From NCBI GenBank assembly GCA_023512835.1, contig CM042090.1:20992356-21056355 (forward strand): a DNA stretch of 64,000 bases, read 5' to 3'. Each line of letters begins with the position of its first letter. The first letter of the stretch is position 1. The stretch is from Taxillus chinensis (taxonomy: Eukaryota; Streptophyta; Magnoliopsida; Santalales; Loranthaceae). A model generated the notes under the pieces. The model saw nothing but the letters and a program-made list of their open reading frames with translations, was not told the origin of the DNA and did not search any database. The position numbers and the translations under genes were made by a program. Below are positions 1 through 20,011 of the stretch, one piece after another.

Positions 1-33
<33 letters not shown>

Positions 34-746
34 TTTTTGCTAAAATGAGAATGTAATAAAATTTTAATTGAATATTTCAACTAACTATAAATAAATGAAA
101 ATTTAGTTTAAACTGTTTACTTATCTAATAGTCTAGATTTAAAGTATAATAACTTAACTTTATATTCTCAATCTAACATGAACTTTTATATATATAATGC
201 TTATATATGAAAATAAACACATACATGCAATCATAACCGATCGATTGGTTGAAAACATACTTTCATTTAACTTTTTATTTTATCCATACATGCTACAATT
301 AAATAAAAATACCATCTTAGTTTATACTTGTACTCATTGCTTTACTTTTACATAGTTTTAATAAATAATAAGCTCATTATTAGGCATGTCAAAGGGTCGA
401 ATCAGGCCCAGGTACTGCCCAACTTGAATTCAACTCGAATTTTCACGGCCTGACCTGACCGCCAGCTTGGGCACTTCGGATCGAATCGGGGCGGAGCGGG
501 ACAGTATTTTTTTACCTTAGTTCTGTTTTAAAATACCGAATTAGAACAGGACAAATCGGGTCGGGATGGCCGGAGGGAATTGCCATCCCCACTCATTATG
601 AACTTTCATTTTAGATATTTGTAAACAGTTTGGTTCTCCATCCAAAATTATAATTAATAACAAATAAATAACCCAGAAGCCAGCAAGCCAAACAAACAAA
701 CAAACAAAACATATATGCATGACAATATGAAAACTAAGAAACCTAC
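1..746. other. AT-rich sequence at left edge; probable intron plus repeat remnant
   Basis: No coding exon is visible here. The stretch lies downstream of the donor site of the AtuA-like exon that ends at 747, so it is probably intron if that gene is intact. It opens with a (TA)n microsatellite at 1-31. About 385-595 is more GC-rich and ends in a segment reading ggaattgccatcccc. That looks like the end of a common plant non-autonomous repeat, but I could not define both ends. Confidence 0.45.
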
Positions 747-1076
747 TTCGAGGATCGAAACCATCGCCACCAGCCATCATCGCTCGGTAGCGCTCGGCGA
801 GAGTGCGCTCGGCTAGGCATTCGAGCACAAGGTAGTTGAGCTCTTTCACGCTTCGAAGCAATTTGAGGGCCGCCGACGGCCGGTCCCCTCGGAACCCCGC
901 GCCGCAACCTATGTAAACCGTGTCTCTTCGTCTTTGTGGATTCGACCTCTGCAATAGAACAACACACGTTGGATTTCCATGACAAACGTGCCCAGAAAAC
1001 ATATATAAGAACAAACAACTACAAAAACCAGGTTGATCGCGCAATTGCGGGGCTCAATTTCATCCGATGTTTCCAT
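747..1076 (-). CDS. AtuA-like (DUF1446) family protein, N-terminal exons only, partial
   Basis: Two exons are visible on the minus strand. Exon 1 is 1076-1029 and encodes 16 residues starting METSDEIEPRN; exon 2 is 948-747. Exon 1 ends CTG|GTTTTT and exon 2 follows a tattgcag acceptor. Joined, they read into RRRDTVYIGCGAGF and later LNYLVLECLAERTLAERY, which I recognise as the N-terminus of plant proteins of the acyclic terpene utilisation (AtuA, DUF1446) family. Their function in plants is poorly known. Exon 2 ends CGAA|GTAGGT in phase 1. The following exons would lie below 747, none is visible, and the window ends 746 bases away. The gene therefore either continues outside the window or is a truncated remnant. 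An in-frame ATG 18 bases upstream (1094) is an alternative start. Confidence 0.65.
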
Positions 1077-3255
1077 TGGTGCCTGAAACACCAAACCGGA
1101 AAGGAAATGGGTCTCCGCTCAGCGCTTATTACATCAACGCCTGTAATCCAATTACGTCTTCATCAGTCATCACTATCCAAAATGAGCTCTAACTTCAATT
1201 TTTAATAAAAATTAGCTAGTTAAAATTTACACGGCTCAATTAAATTTTAATATTTTTTAAAAAAATATTAATTTTTTATATATAGTGTAATGGCTGTTCG
1301 TAGACATAACGGTCCCCGGTGATCGACATGACATCATATCAATCCGTTCCTCCACTGCCCAGCGGAGACTAAAAAAAGAACCAAGCAGTGGACTAAAAAA
1401 AGAATCTCAAGTGACAAGTTTCGTCGGTAGCAGTGATTTCAAAAATATAATGGGTCAAGAGAATTATGGTGCAGGAGAAATACTTAAACCATTATAGCCT
1501 ATAGGTAAAAGAGGAAGGAGGCGGGAGACATTGCTGCCACCGCATTAGCCTCCTCGCCATGAATATATATATATATTCGTCCTTATATAGTTAAGCAAGA
1601 TTTAAACAAACTTAATTTGAATGAGTTAAACCTATGAGCTTTTGTCGACTTTTAGTTTGAGTATGTGTTGCTAACTAATCAAACAAGCATCAATAGTAAT
1701 TAACGAGCTTTTGTAATATCAAACTCAAGTTCAAGTTGTGCTAATTATTGAGTGTGTCAAGGCTTTAAACAAATTAAATGGAGCAAGTAGTATGATGTTA
1801 CAATGTCTTTATTATTACTATTCATTAAGAAAACAAAGTGAACAAAAAAACTCAATAAAGAAATTAGAATGTACTGACAAATTAATGAATTAATGCTATT
1901 TAATATATTTAAATAAATTACTATGGAAACTATCATCATCAATTTCCATATGGGCACATTTGGGATAGACCACTAAATCTAATATAATCAAAATGGTAAT
2001 CACATCGATTATTTTTGGAGTACAAGTAGTTACTTAATTGGCCTACTTTTTAGAAATAATTTTATAAGTTATTACTTAATTGGTCTACCTTTTTAGTGTC
2101 AATGAAGAGCACTTCGATACATATTTTAAAAGTTTAGAAATTAATAATAATATATAATAATAGACTATAATAATAACAAAACACATTCATTTTTTATATG
2201 AATTAAAAGATAATAATTATAAAATACGAAAAGAGCACCTAAATAAAAGGAATGCAAAATAACGGTTGTGATCAGATTCGGAGAATCATTTTGCGTGTCA
2301 ACCGTTGTTGATCAATTTGAATATGATTATGCTTATAAGAGTACTGGCATCGGTCTCATTAAAAATTGATGTAAATTCAAATTTTAATGATTTTAGACGA
2401 AAAATATCCGCATTCATTGAACATTAAAGACTTAGCTTTTAGTTACTGTAAATACAAAACGTCCGTTAAATTTAGAGGTGCACTGTAGCGTCATCAACAT
2501 GTTTGAGTTTTTTGCCAAGCACAACGGGTCTTCGAGCTTAACGTTTTATCTCATCTCCTTAGTGGGGAAATGACACCCGAGGGAGGTGGGTCGACACTAG
2601 TGAGGTGGGGGGATGACGCCGGTGGGATGGGGGGACGACATCATGGTGGGAGGAAGGGTGGATGTCAGGTGAAAGAGAAAAAAAGTTTATTTTAGTGAAG
2701 TCGATGTGAAAATTTTAAAAGGATTTATCAAATTTATAAAAAATAATTTTTTTTCATCAAAATTTGACATTAACTTGATGAATCAATGCTCTAACTTATT
2801 TATCTGTCAATTGAATATGATGAATTGCATTATTGCATTATTTTTCAAATTTTATTTTTAATTAGTGGGACTAGTTGATAGCTCAATGGTCAATGAAAAA
2901 GTTATCAAAATTATAGGATTGGTGGCTACGCCTTTTCATTGCCTACATAAACGTGAGCTAAAAGAGTAATACTACCTGATAATATTTTAAAAATTATATT
3001 ATATGTATTTTACATTTTTATCAAAATAATATAATTTTTATTAATCAATGATATCGAAAATAAATTTATTCAGAATAAAATACCAGAGCCATAAATTGCT
3101 CCGCCCGTCCATACTGCCATGTAATTCAACATTTTTATAATCCTAGATTAAATTTAGCGTGTGACTGAATGTTCTATCGACTTCAAATTGGAGGGCGTGG
3201 TAATTAATTTAGAATATAATGGCCCGAACTGTTAGTATCATAGAAGTAGAAATAG
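1077..3255. other. intergenic, AT-rich, with a probable MITE
   Basis: There is no supportable gene between the AtuA-like exons and the PPR gene. The segment is AT-rich with short (TA)n runs near 1560. It contains one candidate inverted-repeat element at about 2338-2792, listed separately. Short ORFs here have no recognisable domains or codon structure. Confidence 0.6.
2338..2792. mobile_element. candidate MITE with diverged terminal inverted repeats
   Basis: The left end reads agagtactggcatcggtct and continues into ...ttcaaattttaatga. The reverse complement of the right end reads agagcattgattcatcaagt and continues into ...gtcaaattttgatga. The two ends are thus imperfect inverted repeats over roughly 45 bases. 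The interior at 2570-2670 is GC-rich with short G-rich repeats. No clear target duplication was found, so the superfamily is not assigned. Confidence 0.4.
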
Positions 3256-5016
3256 ATGCAGGGTCCAGCTTCTTCAAAGCTGACCAAGCTGCTGAGTAAG
3301 GCTCGAACCCATGCCCATGCAAAGCAGATCCACGCTCAGATCCTCGTCAATGGCCTCACCGCCCAGCTCGAGCCTCTCTTTCTTCGCCAAACCCTCCTCC
3401 TCCTCCCACCTTCGCGCAGCGGCGGCCATCGAGCCATCGCCCAACACGTCCAGCGAACCATCCACTTCTCGCGGAATCGAGACCCTTTCTCGTGGGCCTC
3501 CGCCCTTCGTTTCCTCTCCCGACACCGCCTTTTCAATGACACCCTCGCGCTCTACGTTCGCATGCAGAGAATCGGACTCCGCCCCGACACCTTCGCCGCG
3601 TCCTCCGCCCTCAGGTCCGCCGCTAGGATCGGGAATAGGGAGTTTGGGGTTTCGATTCACGCCCAGCTTCCAAAACTGGGGCTCTGTATCGGCAATGGGG
3701 TCCGCGTTCTAACCGCTGTCGTGGGCTTGTACTCCAAGCTCGGGGATATGGTCGCAGCGCGAAAGGTGTTCGATGAAATGCCCGACAGAAACGTGGTTTC
3801 GTGGAACTCGCTGTTAGATGGGTACTTGAAAGCCAGAGACCTGGGCATGGCTAGAAGGATATTTGATGCGATTCCGGAAAAGGATGTTATCTCTTGGAAC
3901 TCCATGATTTCTGGGTATGCAAGTGCAAAGGACATGGACCTCGCGTGCTCTTTGTTTGGGCAGATGCCGGAGAGAAGTACAGCTTCTTGGAACGCCATTA
4001 TCAGTGGCTACATAGACTGTGGAAACATACAGCTGGCGAGGAATTTGTTTGATGATATGCCCGAAAGAAACAGTGTTTCGTGTATTACTATGATTTCGGG
4101 GTACTCCAAATGTGGAGATGTTGGCTCCGCGCGTGCCATATTTGATCAGACGGAGAAGAAGGATGCGCTCGCCTTTAATGCTATTATAGCCTGTTATTCT
4201 CAAAACTGCCGGCCAAAAGAGGCCATCGAGCTGTTCAACCAGATGCTCGACTCCAATGTTGAGATCCTTCCTGATGGGATGACTCTAGCTAGTGTTCTCT
4301 CTGCCTGTTCTCAGTTGGGTGATGTGAGACTAGGATCCTGGATCGAGTCACTCATGGGAAAGTTCAGAATTGAAATGGATGATCATTTGGTTACTGCATT
4401 GATTGATTTGTATGCGAAGAGCGGAAGCATAGACAGAGCATGGGAGCTTTTTTATGGTTTGAGGAAAAAGGATTTGGTTGCTTATACTGCTATGATATTA
4501 GGATGTGGCATTAATGGCCAGTCAGCCAAGGCCATTCATTTATTCGATGAGATGCTGAATTCTGGGATATGCCCGAATGTAGTCACCATCACCGGACTTT
4601 TGACTGCTTATAACCATGCTGGCTTGGTTGAAGAAGGCTACCATTGCTTTAACTCCTTGAAGAAGCATGGCCTTGAACCCTCAGCTGATCATTATGGGAT
4701 CATGGTTGATCTTCTAGGCAGAGCAGGGCGGTTAGAGGAAGCACTTAAGCTGATAAAAAGCATGCCGATGCAGCCCCATGCAGGGGTTTGGGGGGCTTTG
4801 CTTCTTGGCTGCTCTTTGCATAACAATATCGACATTGGGGAGGTTGCAGCTGGGCATTGCTTTGAGTTAGAACCTGATGCAACTGGTTACCGATCTCTTC
4901 TTGCCAATATTTATGTCTCTCTCGGGAGGTGGGAGGATGCAAAGAGGTTGAGGATGGGCGTGCAAGAGAGAGGATTTTTCAAGACTCCTGGTTGTAGTTG
5001 GATGGAAACGACTTGA
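3256..5016 (+). CDS. Pentatricopeptide repeat protein, PLS subclass, E type
   Basis: Intronless gene of 586 residues. PPR proteins bind single-stranded organellar RNA, one base per repeat, and act in editing, splicing or stability in mitochondria or plastids. Tandem 31-36 residue repeats run from about residue 100 to 500. Examples are VFDEMPDRNVVSWNSLLDGY and FGQMPERSTASWNAIISGY, the alternating S/P/L pattern typical of land plants. The C-terminus holds an E-like region (LLGRAGRLEEALKLIKSMP, then WGALLLGCSLHNNIDIGEVA and a tail ending PGCSWMETT) and stops there without a DYW deaminase domain. The N-terminal HAKQIHAQILVNG segment is typical of this group. An organellar targeting peptide is expected but is not obvious from sequence alone. 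The closest named relative I can recall is the At4g22760 type, which I hold only loosely. The ATG at 3256 opens the frame. Confidence 0.9.
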   Translation: MQGPASSKLTKLLSKARTHAHAKQIHAQILVNGLTAQLEPLFLRQTLLLLPPSRSGGHRAIAQHVQRTIHFSRNRDPFSWASALRFLSRHRLFNDTLALYVRMQRIGLRPDTFAASSALRSAARIGNREFGVSIHAQLPKLGLCIGNGVRVLTAVVGLYSKLGDMVAARKVFDEMPDRNVVSWNSLLDGYLKARDLGMARRIFDAIPEKDVISWNSMISGYASAKDMDLACSLFGQMPERSTASWNAIISGYIDCGNIQLARNLFDDMPERNSVSCITMISGYSKCGDVGSARAIFDQTEKKDALAFNAIIACYSQNCRPKEAIELFNQMLDSNVEILPDGMTLASVLSACSQLGDVRLGSWIESLMGKFRIEMDDHLVTALIDLYAKSGSIDRAWELFYGLRKKDLVAYTAMILGCGINGQSAKAIHLFDEMLNSGICPNVVTITGLLTAYNHAGLVEEGYHCFNSLKKHGLEPSADHYGIMVDLLGRAGRLEEALKLIKSMPMQPHAGVWGALLLGCSLHNNIDIGEVAAGHCFELEPDATGYRSLLANIYVSLGRWEDAKRLRMGVQERGFFKTPGCSWMETT

Positions 5017-5865
5017 CTCTCGCCTGCTCCCGGCTTGGCAGCCACTTCTAGGGGGCTTTGTTTGAATGAGCACCTTATTCTCATACCTTTTATTTACTCA
5101 CAAATTTGACATCATATGAAATTTGTGGCATTCTCATGCATTCATTAGATACCATTTTATTACAAACATGGACACACTGTAACATCATAAGAAATGATTG
5201 CTTCATCTTATCGGGAAACTTGATGTGATCCAAACCATCTCGGTTTCTCGTAAGAAATGTTGCCCCATTACCATTTCTGTAGATTGGTTGAGATGGGATG
5301 CATTTCTGGCATTGCCAATAATTTGTTTCCTTTGCCTTACATTATGTCAATCAAATATTTGTTAATAAAGATAAAGGGTGATTTTTGTTAATCACATTTT
5401 TTTACTTAAGCTGTTTATCCAGTGAGAGTATATTTTCAGATGTTTTGTTACATTTTATAATTTTTAACTTGTGTATCTTTACCCTATTACCTACCATGCC
5501 ACGTGAGAGTTGTGTTACAATATGTCTCATATTGAAAAAAAAATTCTAACCTCCCCCCTCCTCTAGCCTCCCCGGGGATGCCTTCGACCCCCGATCACCA
5601 TTCCCACCCTCCTTGACCGATGACGGCGACAATGACGCCTCAACAGCAATGCCCCTAACCGCCAAACTCTAGCTATGAAGACGGATCGCCATCCCCCCTC
5701 CCCGACAAATGACGATGACGGTGACACTCACCTAAATCTTCACCCCCTTATAGAGCCTCCAGAAGTCTCGAGCGGCAAGGCGGCGAGCTCGGAGGGAGAA
5801 CCAGTGGAGAGCTTCTATGGAGACAGACGAGAGATGGGAGGGAGAAGAGAGAAAAAATCTCATAA

Positions 5866-5896
<31 letters not shown>

Positions 5897-7012
5897 ATGA
5901 ATAATAATTTTTTATTTATAAAGAGTTATTGTAATAATTAGTGAAGAGTATGTTTAAATATAAATTTAAAGTTTTAATGTATACACGTAGTGAGTGATTT
6001 TTTAACCTCAAAACCTTTTAATTACTTGTAGTCTTTTTTTAAAGTGTTATAATTTGGGTTCCGAAAACTATTTAGATTCATAGGAACATACAAAACACTT
6101 TTAATATGAATCACTTCAGCTCTTTTTCAGTTACTCTGTTCTTTTTAATCTAACCACGCAATTACAAGGCAACTCTTTGCATGGTTGATTTAACGTTCAC
6201 ATCATGTAAGGTAACTTCTTTACAGTTTCAAATTCCTTTGTTTGTTTTATTTCTTTGCCTAATGACTGGCAGAGAAAAAAAATCATACCACACTTTGAGA
6301 TAAATATATTTAAAATGCTACCGACATAGTCTTTTTTCCTTTTCTTAATATTGGAGAACAAACCAAAATGTATATGCAGACACATTCAAATCGTGCTTTT
6401 AAATTGATAAAGTAGGTAATTTTAAAAACAAGCTGGACCATAATGTATCATTAAAACATATAACTCATGTTATGTCTCATACATTTTATTCATTCCCCCG
6501 CTGTTTTCTTCCCGCACATTTTCTCTCTTGCCTTTTGTGTTAGCAAAAATTTGAAATTATAATTCTCAGATCGAAAAGCAGTGAACAAAATCGGACACTA
6601 TTAATAATACTGATCATTAGGCAAAAAAAAAAAACATTTTTAAAAACATTGAAAATGACAGCTAAAAAGAAAAAGAAAAAGAAAAAGAAAAAGAAACAGC
6701 TGGGGCGAAATGACGAAAACGAGAAGTACGGGGTGATTAGAAGCACCATTCTTAATCCGCCATGGCCGATTAATTCCTAATACCGTCTCATATAACCACC
6801 ATGGCCGATTAATTCCTCACAATCTTGTTCTTGGTGCAATTTATTAATCAAGAAACCGCCCTATAATAACCTCCCTATACACACATGATACATACGTATA
6901 CGTATATATACGAATATACGCACATATATCACTCCCTCCCTCCCTCCCCCTTCAATTTGTAGCTTCCGGTCAACCTCTCCCACCTGTGATCTGCTCCTGT
7001 GCTGTCTCTCTG
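5017..7012. other. intergenic region between the PPR and helicase genes
   Basis: It holds the PPR 3' flank, a C-rich patch at 5550-5720, a (TA)n microsatellite at 5871-5895, and the promoter and 5' leader of the helicase. Close to the helicase, the block ccatggccgattaattcct occurs twice (6760-6778 and 6799-6817). A CT-rich leader (ctccctccctccctccccc) lies at about 6932-6950. No further gene was found. Confidence 0.6.
6760..6817 (+). repeat. 19-bp direct repeat upstream of the helicase gene
   Basis: The sequence ccatggccgattaattcct occurs exactly twice, starting at 6760 and 6799, a 39-base period. It lies about 200 bases before the helicase ATG, inside the likely promoter. The second copy is preceded by tcatataacc. 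A regulatory role is possible but only inferred from position and perfect conservation. Confidence 0.7.
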
Positions 7013-15184
<8,172 letters not shown>

Positions 15185-17559
15185 TGTGGCAGAGATCTTG
15201 TACTGTGTTCAATAACGGTGATTAAAAGGCATAGGTAATAGGTCAGTTTTATGCATCAAATTATCATGGTTCTTGAAAATAGGTTTTTGTAGTCAAATTA
15301 CTTGAGTTCCTTGGTATCATTGAACTGTCAAAACTCAGTATTGAGGGTATTAAGGTTTTGAAATGTGGATTGGTATCTTAACATTTCTTCTTCTGGACTA
15401 CTCCCCAGGGTTGATGCTGTATTTACAAAATGGGCTTAATTGCTCTTGGAAGAAGATCGTTGGCTGCGGCTGAATGTTACTTCTCCCGTGGAATACTTTA
15501 AGAGTTTCTGAACATTTTCGTGACCCTGGGAACCATTATTAAAAGGGAACCGTTAGAAGCTCCATAATGGTTTATGAATTCCCTGGTAGATGATGTTGGA
15601 TCGGTTTATGGTTGCTCTGATTCCATTTTAACAGGGTGCCTGTGAGTACTACTTGATCTGGAACTAGTTTGTGCTGAGTATATGCACCACACCTGGCCTC
15701 TTTTTTTTTTTTTTTTGTTTATCCTCCGGCTAGACTGATGGTGTTGCCTTTTCTCCTAATAAAAGAACGTAAAAATGTTGCAGATCTCATAATTATTCCA
15801 TCTCGTTTTAGACATCACTGCATTACTTGGGCTGCAGAAACTGCCTGGAAGATCATTTACTCATTTTTTTATTTGCTGGTTTTAGGTAGGCAGTAAGAAT
15901 ATGCTAGACATGGGACCATGGAATGGCTACTTGTAATTAGTAATTAGTGTTAAGCCGATGAAACTACATTATGTCATATATCTCTTATAAACGTAATTGA
16001 AATTTAAGTGCAATGACATGTGTATAATACCATCAAATGAGCCTTTTAAGTAGGGCGGTAAATGAATGATTTGAGCGAGGTATTTATGTTCATTTATTTA
16101 ACTTTTTTAACGAAGTGAACTTAAACTCCATATAAATGTGTTTTTTTTCGACCTAGTCAATGCCGACCACGTCCACCCACCAATCTTGCCCTAACCTAGT
16201 CAACACCGACCAGTCGACCCATAAGTATTGCATCGACTACCCAGATCAACCTGACCACCCGAAGTCAGTCCCAAATTACTTCAATCAGTCCACCAGGCTA
16301 TCCAAATCAGCTCAATTAGCATATAGATGTTATCAACATGACTATACGTGGAGCTAACTCAAATACGGATCACAGGACCGATGAAAAAAGGGCCTGAGTC
16401 TGCCCCCCGCTTGACACGTGGCACAGTGGGAGAAGCTAGGCTGGTGCCTGCGGCCAGGCTCTCCAGAGAGTCCTTGCTCTTCAACCCAGCTCTTGAAGAC
16501 CAGAATTATTCAGATGACTTCTTTTTGCCCATATGGAATTCTCAGGTTAGAGAATCGTTTAAAAGGAAAAGGGGAGGTGAAACTTAAAGCAGGACTCCAG
16601 CCTCTCAGGTGTCTTCTTCAACAAGATGTGGGTCAGCTTCAGGCATAACAGTGGAAGTGGGACAGAATGGATTGAACCATCCCTCAAGTATGCAGAGTAA
16701 CCAGAATGGAGATGAGCAGAGGAAGAGCTCAGGAGAGTCAGACTTGTTGAACTCAAGCGAGCTGGAGGATTCATCAGGCATGACTTTGCAGTTGCTCCCA
16801 GGTTTTCTTGTCAACGAGGATGAATTTTTCGGGACACATGGATCACATTTTTTTCCCTACAGCTTGGACTGAAATAAGCCCGTTAACCTCATTGTTCGGA
16901 AGCATAGTATTTTGTTAACTCTTCTTTTAATGGTTTCAGCTGTGAAAGAACTGAGGAAGTGAGGGCAGGTGAGGCCTCAGTTTGTAGGAGACAATTCCGA
17001 CAGTAAGTCCTGGAGATCTTATGCCAACTTATGGGTTTCGCCTTCACCGAAAAGCCAATGTTTTATATGTAAAAAATATAACATCCTTTTGAATTGGCAG
17101 ATCCTCTAGCGCAAATACTACACTCCCATCATTTCACTGGTTATGGATATTATTTATTTGTTTATTTACCTATTAAGTATTGCACAAGCATTTTTTAACG
17201 TTTGTTCATGTTGGTTATCTCTGATTGAAATGATAACCTCCTACTTATCGATAGATATATGAAAAACACATGAATCTGTGAACTATCATATCCTCAAGCA
17301 GATGGAATCACCCCCACTTATACAGATGATTATCTCAAACTTGTTTTCCAAAAAACATAGATACATATATACACCAGGCACATGACAAACGTTTTCCTGG
17401 ATTGCACTCAAAATGGTACTTAAGGAAGAGGTGTGACGTCACTTCAAGAGGCATAATGGAGTGACAAAACAGTAAAAATGGCACACAGAAAAGAAGTGGG
17501 AAGCATACACGTGAAAGCTTGAAGCTGTTTATGTTGCTTTCAGATCATCCCCAGAATTC
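15185..17559. other. helicase 3' UTR, MYB-like remnant and spacer before remorin
   Basis: The helicase 3' UTR probably extends several hundred bases past the stop. A (T)n tract lies at 15702-15717. A repetitive TGACC/GACCA-containing stretch at 16150-16330 precedes the MYB-like remnant at 16455-16872, which is listed separately. About 16900-17540 shows no gene and includes the remorin 3' flank. Confidence 0.5.
16455..16872 (+). pseudogene. probable C-terminal remnant of an R2R3-MYB transcription factor
   Basis: Two reading-frame blocks look protein-like. The first encodes LLFNPALEDQNYSDDFFLP then IWNSQ (to about 16543). The second, from a ctctcag at 16601-16607, encodes VSSSTRCGSASGITVEVGQ and, further on, ELEDSSGMTLQLLPGF and a stop at 16872. 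From memory, this order (F-x-x-WNSE-like block, SSSTKYGSVSGIT-like block, ELEDSSDxALQLLLDF-like block) matches the C-termini of MYB2/MYB62/MYB78/MYB108-type factors. No R2R3 DNA-binding domain is found upstream, and the join between blocks changes frame. I read it as a fragment. Assignment rests on recollection and is moderate to weak. Confidence 0.4.
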
Positions 17560-20011
17560 TCAACCACCAAAGCAACCAAGAAACTTCTTGGGAATGTGCC
17601 CAGTTGCGCGGTACTTGGCAGCTGTCTCCTCTGCCTTGAGAAGTTCTTCCCCGCGCCTGGATTCAACCATGGCCTTCTTTTCCTCCGCTTCTTTGTGAAT
17701 TAAAGCTATCTTGTTTTTCACCTGTTCCCCATATGCTGCCTTCTTCTTCTCCAATTGCTCCTGCTCAGAGAGAATTTTCAAAGCTGAAGTAATACAAATG
17801 GACTATAAAATATATTTATAGTTGTATATTTATCCATATCCACTCAAATTTGAAGTTTGCTTTCCCAACTCAGCATTGCAGACATGCAGTATGGGAAGAT
17901 CATGTCATGAGTAGACGTAAGAAATGTAAAGGGAAATGCTGTAAATTCTCAATAATATAATGAATGAGTTCATTAAGGTACACCTGTAAATTAGTTAAAA
18001 AATTGACGTCATAAAAATTTTCATGTGTGAAGTTAAGTCATAAAATTGAACAAGCATTACCATTTCCAACTTACCCATGAAAACATATATTCAACGTGCA
18101 AGCCCAATTTTTGATGTTCCAAGTTTTATTTTTTCTTTTTGAAAGGGAAGAAGAATTTCATTCGAACTTAAAATGCGAACAAAGAAAGAATACAACTCAA
18201 GCAGAGATTGCCAAAGGAGAGGCAGAAAGGGGGAGCAGGAAGGGAAGGAGACAAAATTAAAAGCAAATTATTAATGGTAGTGGTGCAATAGCTTCAGCCA
18301 ATGTTAAATTGATCATCAAGGCAATTTGAAATTATTAGTCCAAAATGTGTGCATAGATTTTCAGGCTATCATCCCACTGGTGGACAGTAGGCATGATCAT
18401 TCACCATAACTGTCTGAATGCGTCAGTCCTAAAAATTTGTCCAGATATGAAAAAAATAGCTGTTTACCTCAAGTTTCCGCAAATTGGCTTCCATTGCTGC
18501 TTTCTTACTGTTTTCCCATGAAGCAACTGCAGAGAGCTTTTTGTGGGCTCTGCTCGAATAGTTCCAACGCATTAGAAATGAAAAGCACATGACGCAGTTG
18601 TGAATGTATGTAGATATTTTTGTGTTTACAAAATCAAGCAGAAGCTTTTGGTGATGAAAGACAACATAAAACTAGTCTTGCGTATATTTAGAAATCAGTT
18701 AAAAAAATTCAGCAGTTTCAATGGAAATGGAAGCTAGAGAAATAGGCACAAGAGAACTAACTTGTTCTGTGCTTTACTTTTTTCATTGTCCTCCCATGCC
18801 TTGATAAATGACAGTGTTTTCTCCTTTTCAAAGCTCGCCAGAGCAACATCTGAGAAGGAAAATAAGATTTCATTCCATTGAAAATGAATCAAACCTCAAG
18901 TGATTTTTACGAGATATTTAATATTTATACTGAATAACAATTCCTTCTTTTAATATCTCTTATAACAGGAGGAGAGTATGTGCGTACGTACGTATGTATG
19001 TATGTCCACTCACCTCTGTCGACTGATCCCCCTGAAATTTTTTTCTTTTCTGCAGAATCAGGAGTATCTGTTGTAGAGAGAAAATAATTCCACACTTAGA
19101 ATAGAATTGGCAATTGAAGAATATGCAACTTCGCAAAATGCAAGACACCCATAATTTTCTATCTCAATTTTCTTCAAGTGTAAGAAGATACTTCACGAGC
19201 CAAAGGGGACATAGTAATTAACTTTACATTATTTTAACGCCTTTAACCGCAATAATAATGCATGTAAAGTTAGACCCATATGCAAAAGTTATTTCCCATA
19301 GATGTTTTATTGTTATTAATGCCACTTAATTATCAATCATTATCTTCTTTGTTAAAGTTGCTAAAGGACAAACATCATCCAAAGTCAAAATGTGTTCAAA
19401 GTTGAAATTGCACGTCAAGTGAAAGGAGCATAGTATCCCACCAAAGATAAGGCAAGGAAAAGGAATACACACAATTGTTCACCTAAGAGAGCTCCGTAGA
19501 AAATTAAGGGTAATACAAATTAACTACACAATTGTGGAGATGGCCACTCCATAAAACATGACCACTTATTTACTTTAGAGTTTAGATATAAACATGAAGT
19601 AAATGAATGAGGGGGTCTTTTTTTTTTTTTCCCCTGGTTCCATATGGCCACCAAGAAAATACAAGAAAATAAATCACCCAAATATAACTAAATCTTATCA
19701 GTCCCTCCCTTTTCCCACGATCCAAACACTTCCAACGCAGCTGATTTTGGATTGTTTCGAACTCACTGCTATAAGTAGCTAGCAATCGAGCCTTTGTTGG
19801 TTTCAAAACATCTTAAAAAGAAGCGGGAGAGATGTCAGTTGAGCTTACTGTCAATGGCGACAAGGGCTTTTGACTCATCGATCTTCGGTTCGGCCGGCGG
19901 CGGAGGAGTGAGGGCGACCTTTTCCACGGTCACGTCCTTCGGCTGAGACGGCGGCTCCGCTGCTGTGGGCGACCCGGCTTCTACCTTCTTGGTGGCCTCC
20001 TGATCCTCCAT
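17560..20011 (-). CDS. Remorin family protein
   Basis: Five exons on the minus strand: 20011-19849, 19067-19014, 18849-18762, 18549-18468 and 17760-17560 (588 nt, 195 aa). Remorins are plant plasma-membrane nanodomain proteins that influence plasmodesmata, immunity and symbiotic signalling. The N-terminal third (residues 1-75) is Pro- and acidic-rich and probably disordered. The C-terminal remorin domain (about 75-190) is a Lys/Glu/Ala-rich coiled coil with the hallmarks IKAWEDNEKSKAQNKAHKKL, AVASWENSKKAAMEANLRKL and EETAAKYRATG. It ends FLGCFGG, a short C-terminal anchor with one Cys that could be S-acylated. All junctions are GT-AG. I start at MEDQEATK (20011); an in-frame ATG 51 bases upstream would add MFVSLFVTI... 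and is less remorin-like. Length and exon number are typical of group 1 remorins. Confidence 0.93.

Noticed and set aside
541..1044. Single 167-codon minus-strand ORF
   Set aside because: Only its middle (948-747) is conserved. The N-terminal part is intron read-through and the tail past 747 runs into intron sequence. The two-exon AtuA-like model explains it better.
3311..3712. Overlapping plus and minus ORFs inside the PPR gene
   Set aside because: Ser/Pro/Arg-rich frames are shadows of the GC-rich 5' part of the PPR coding sequence.
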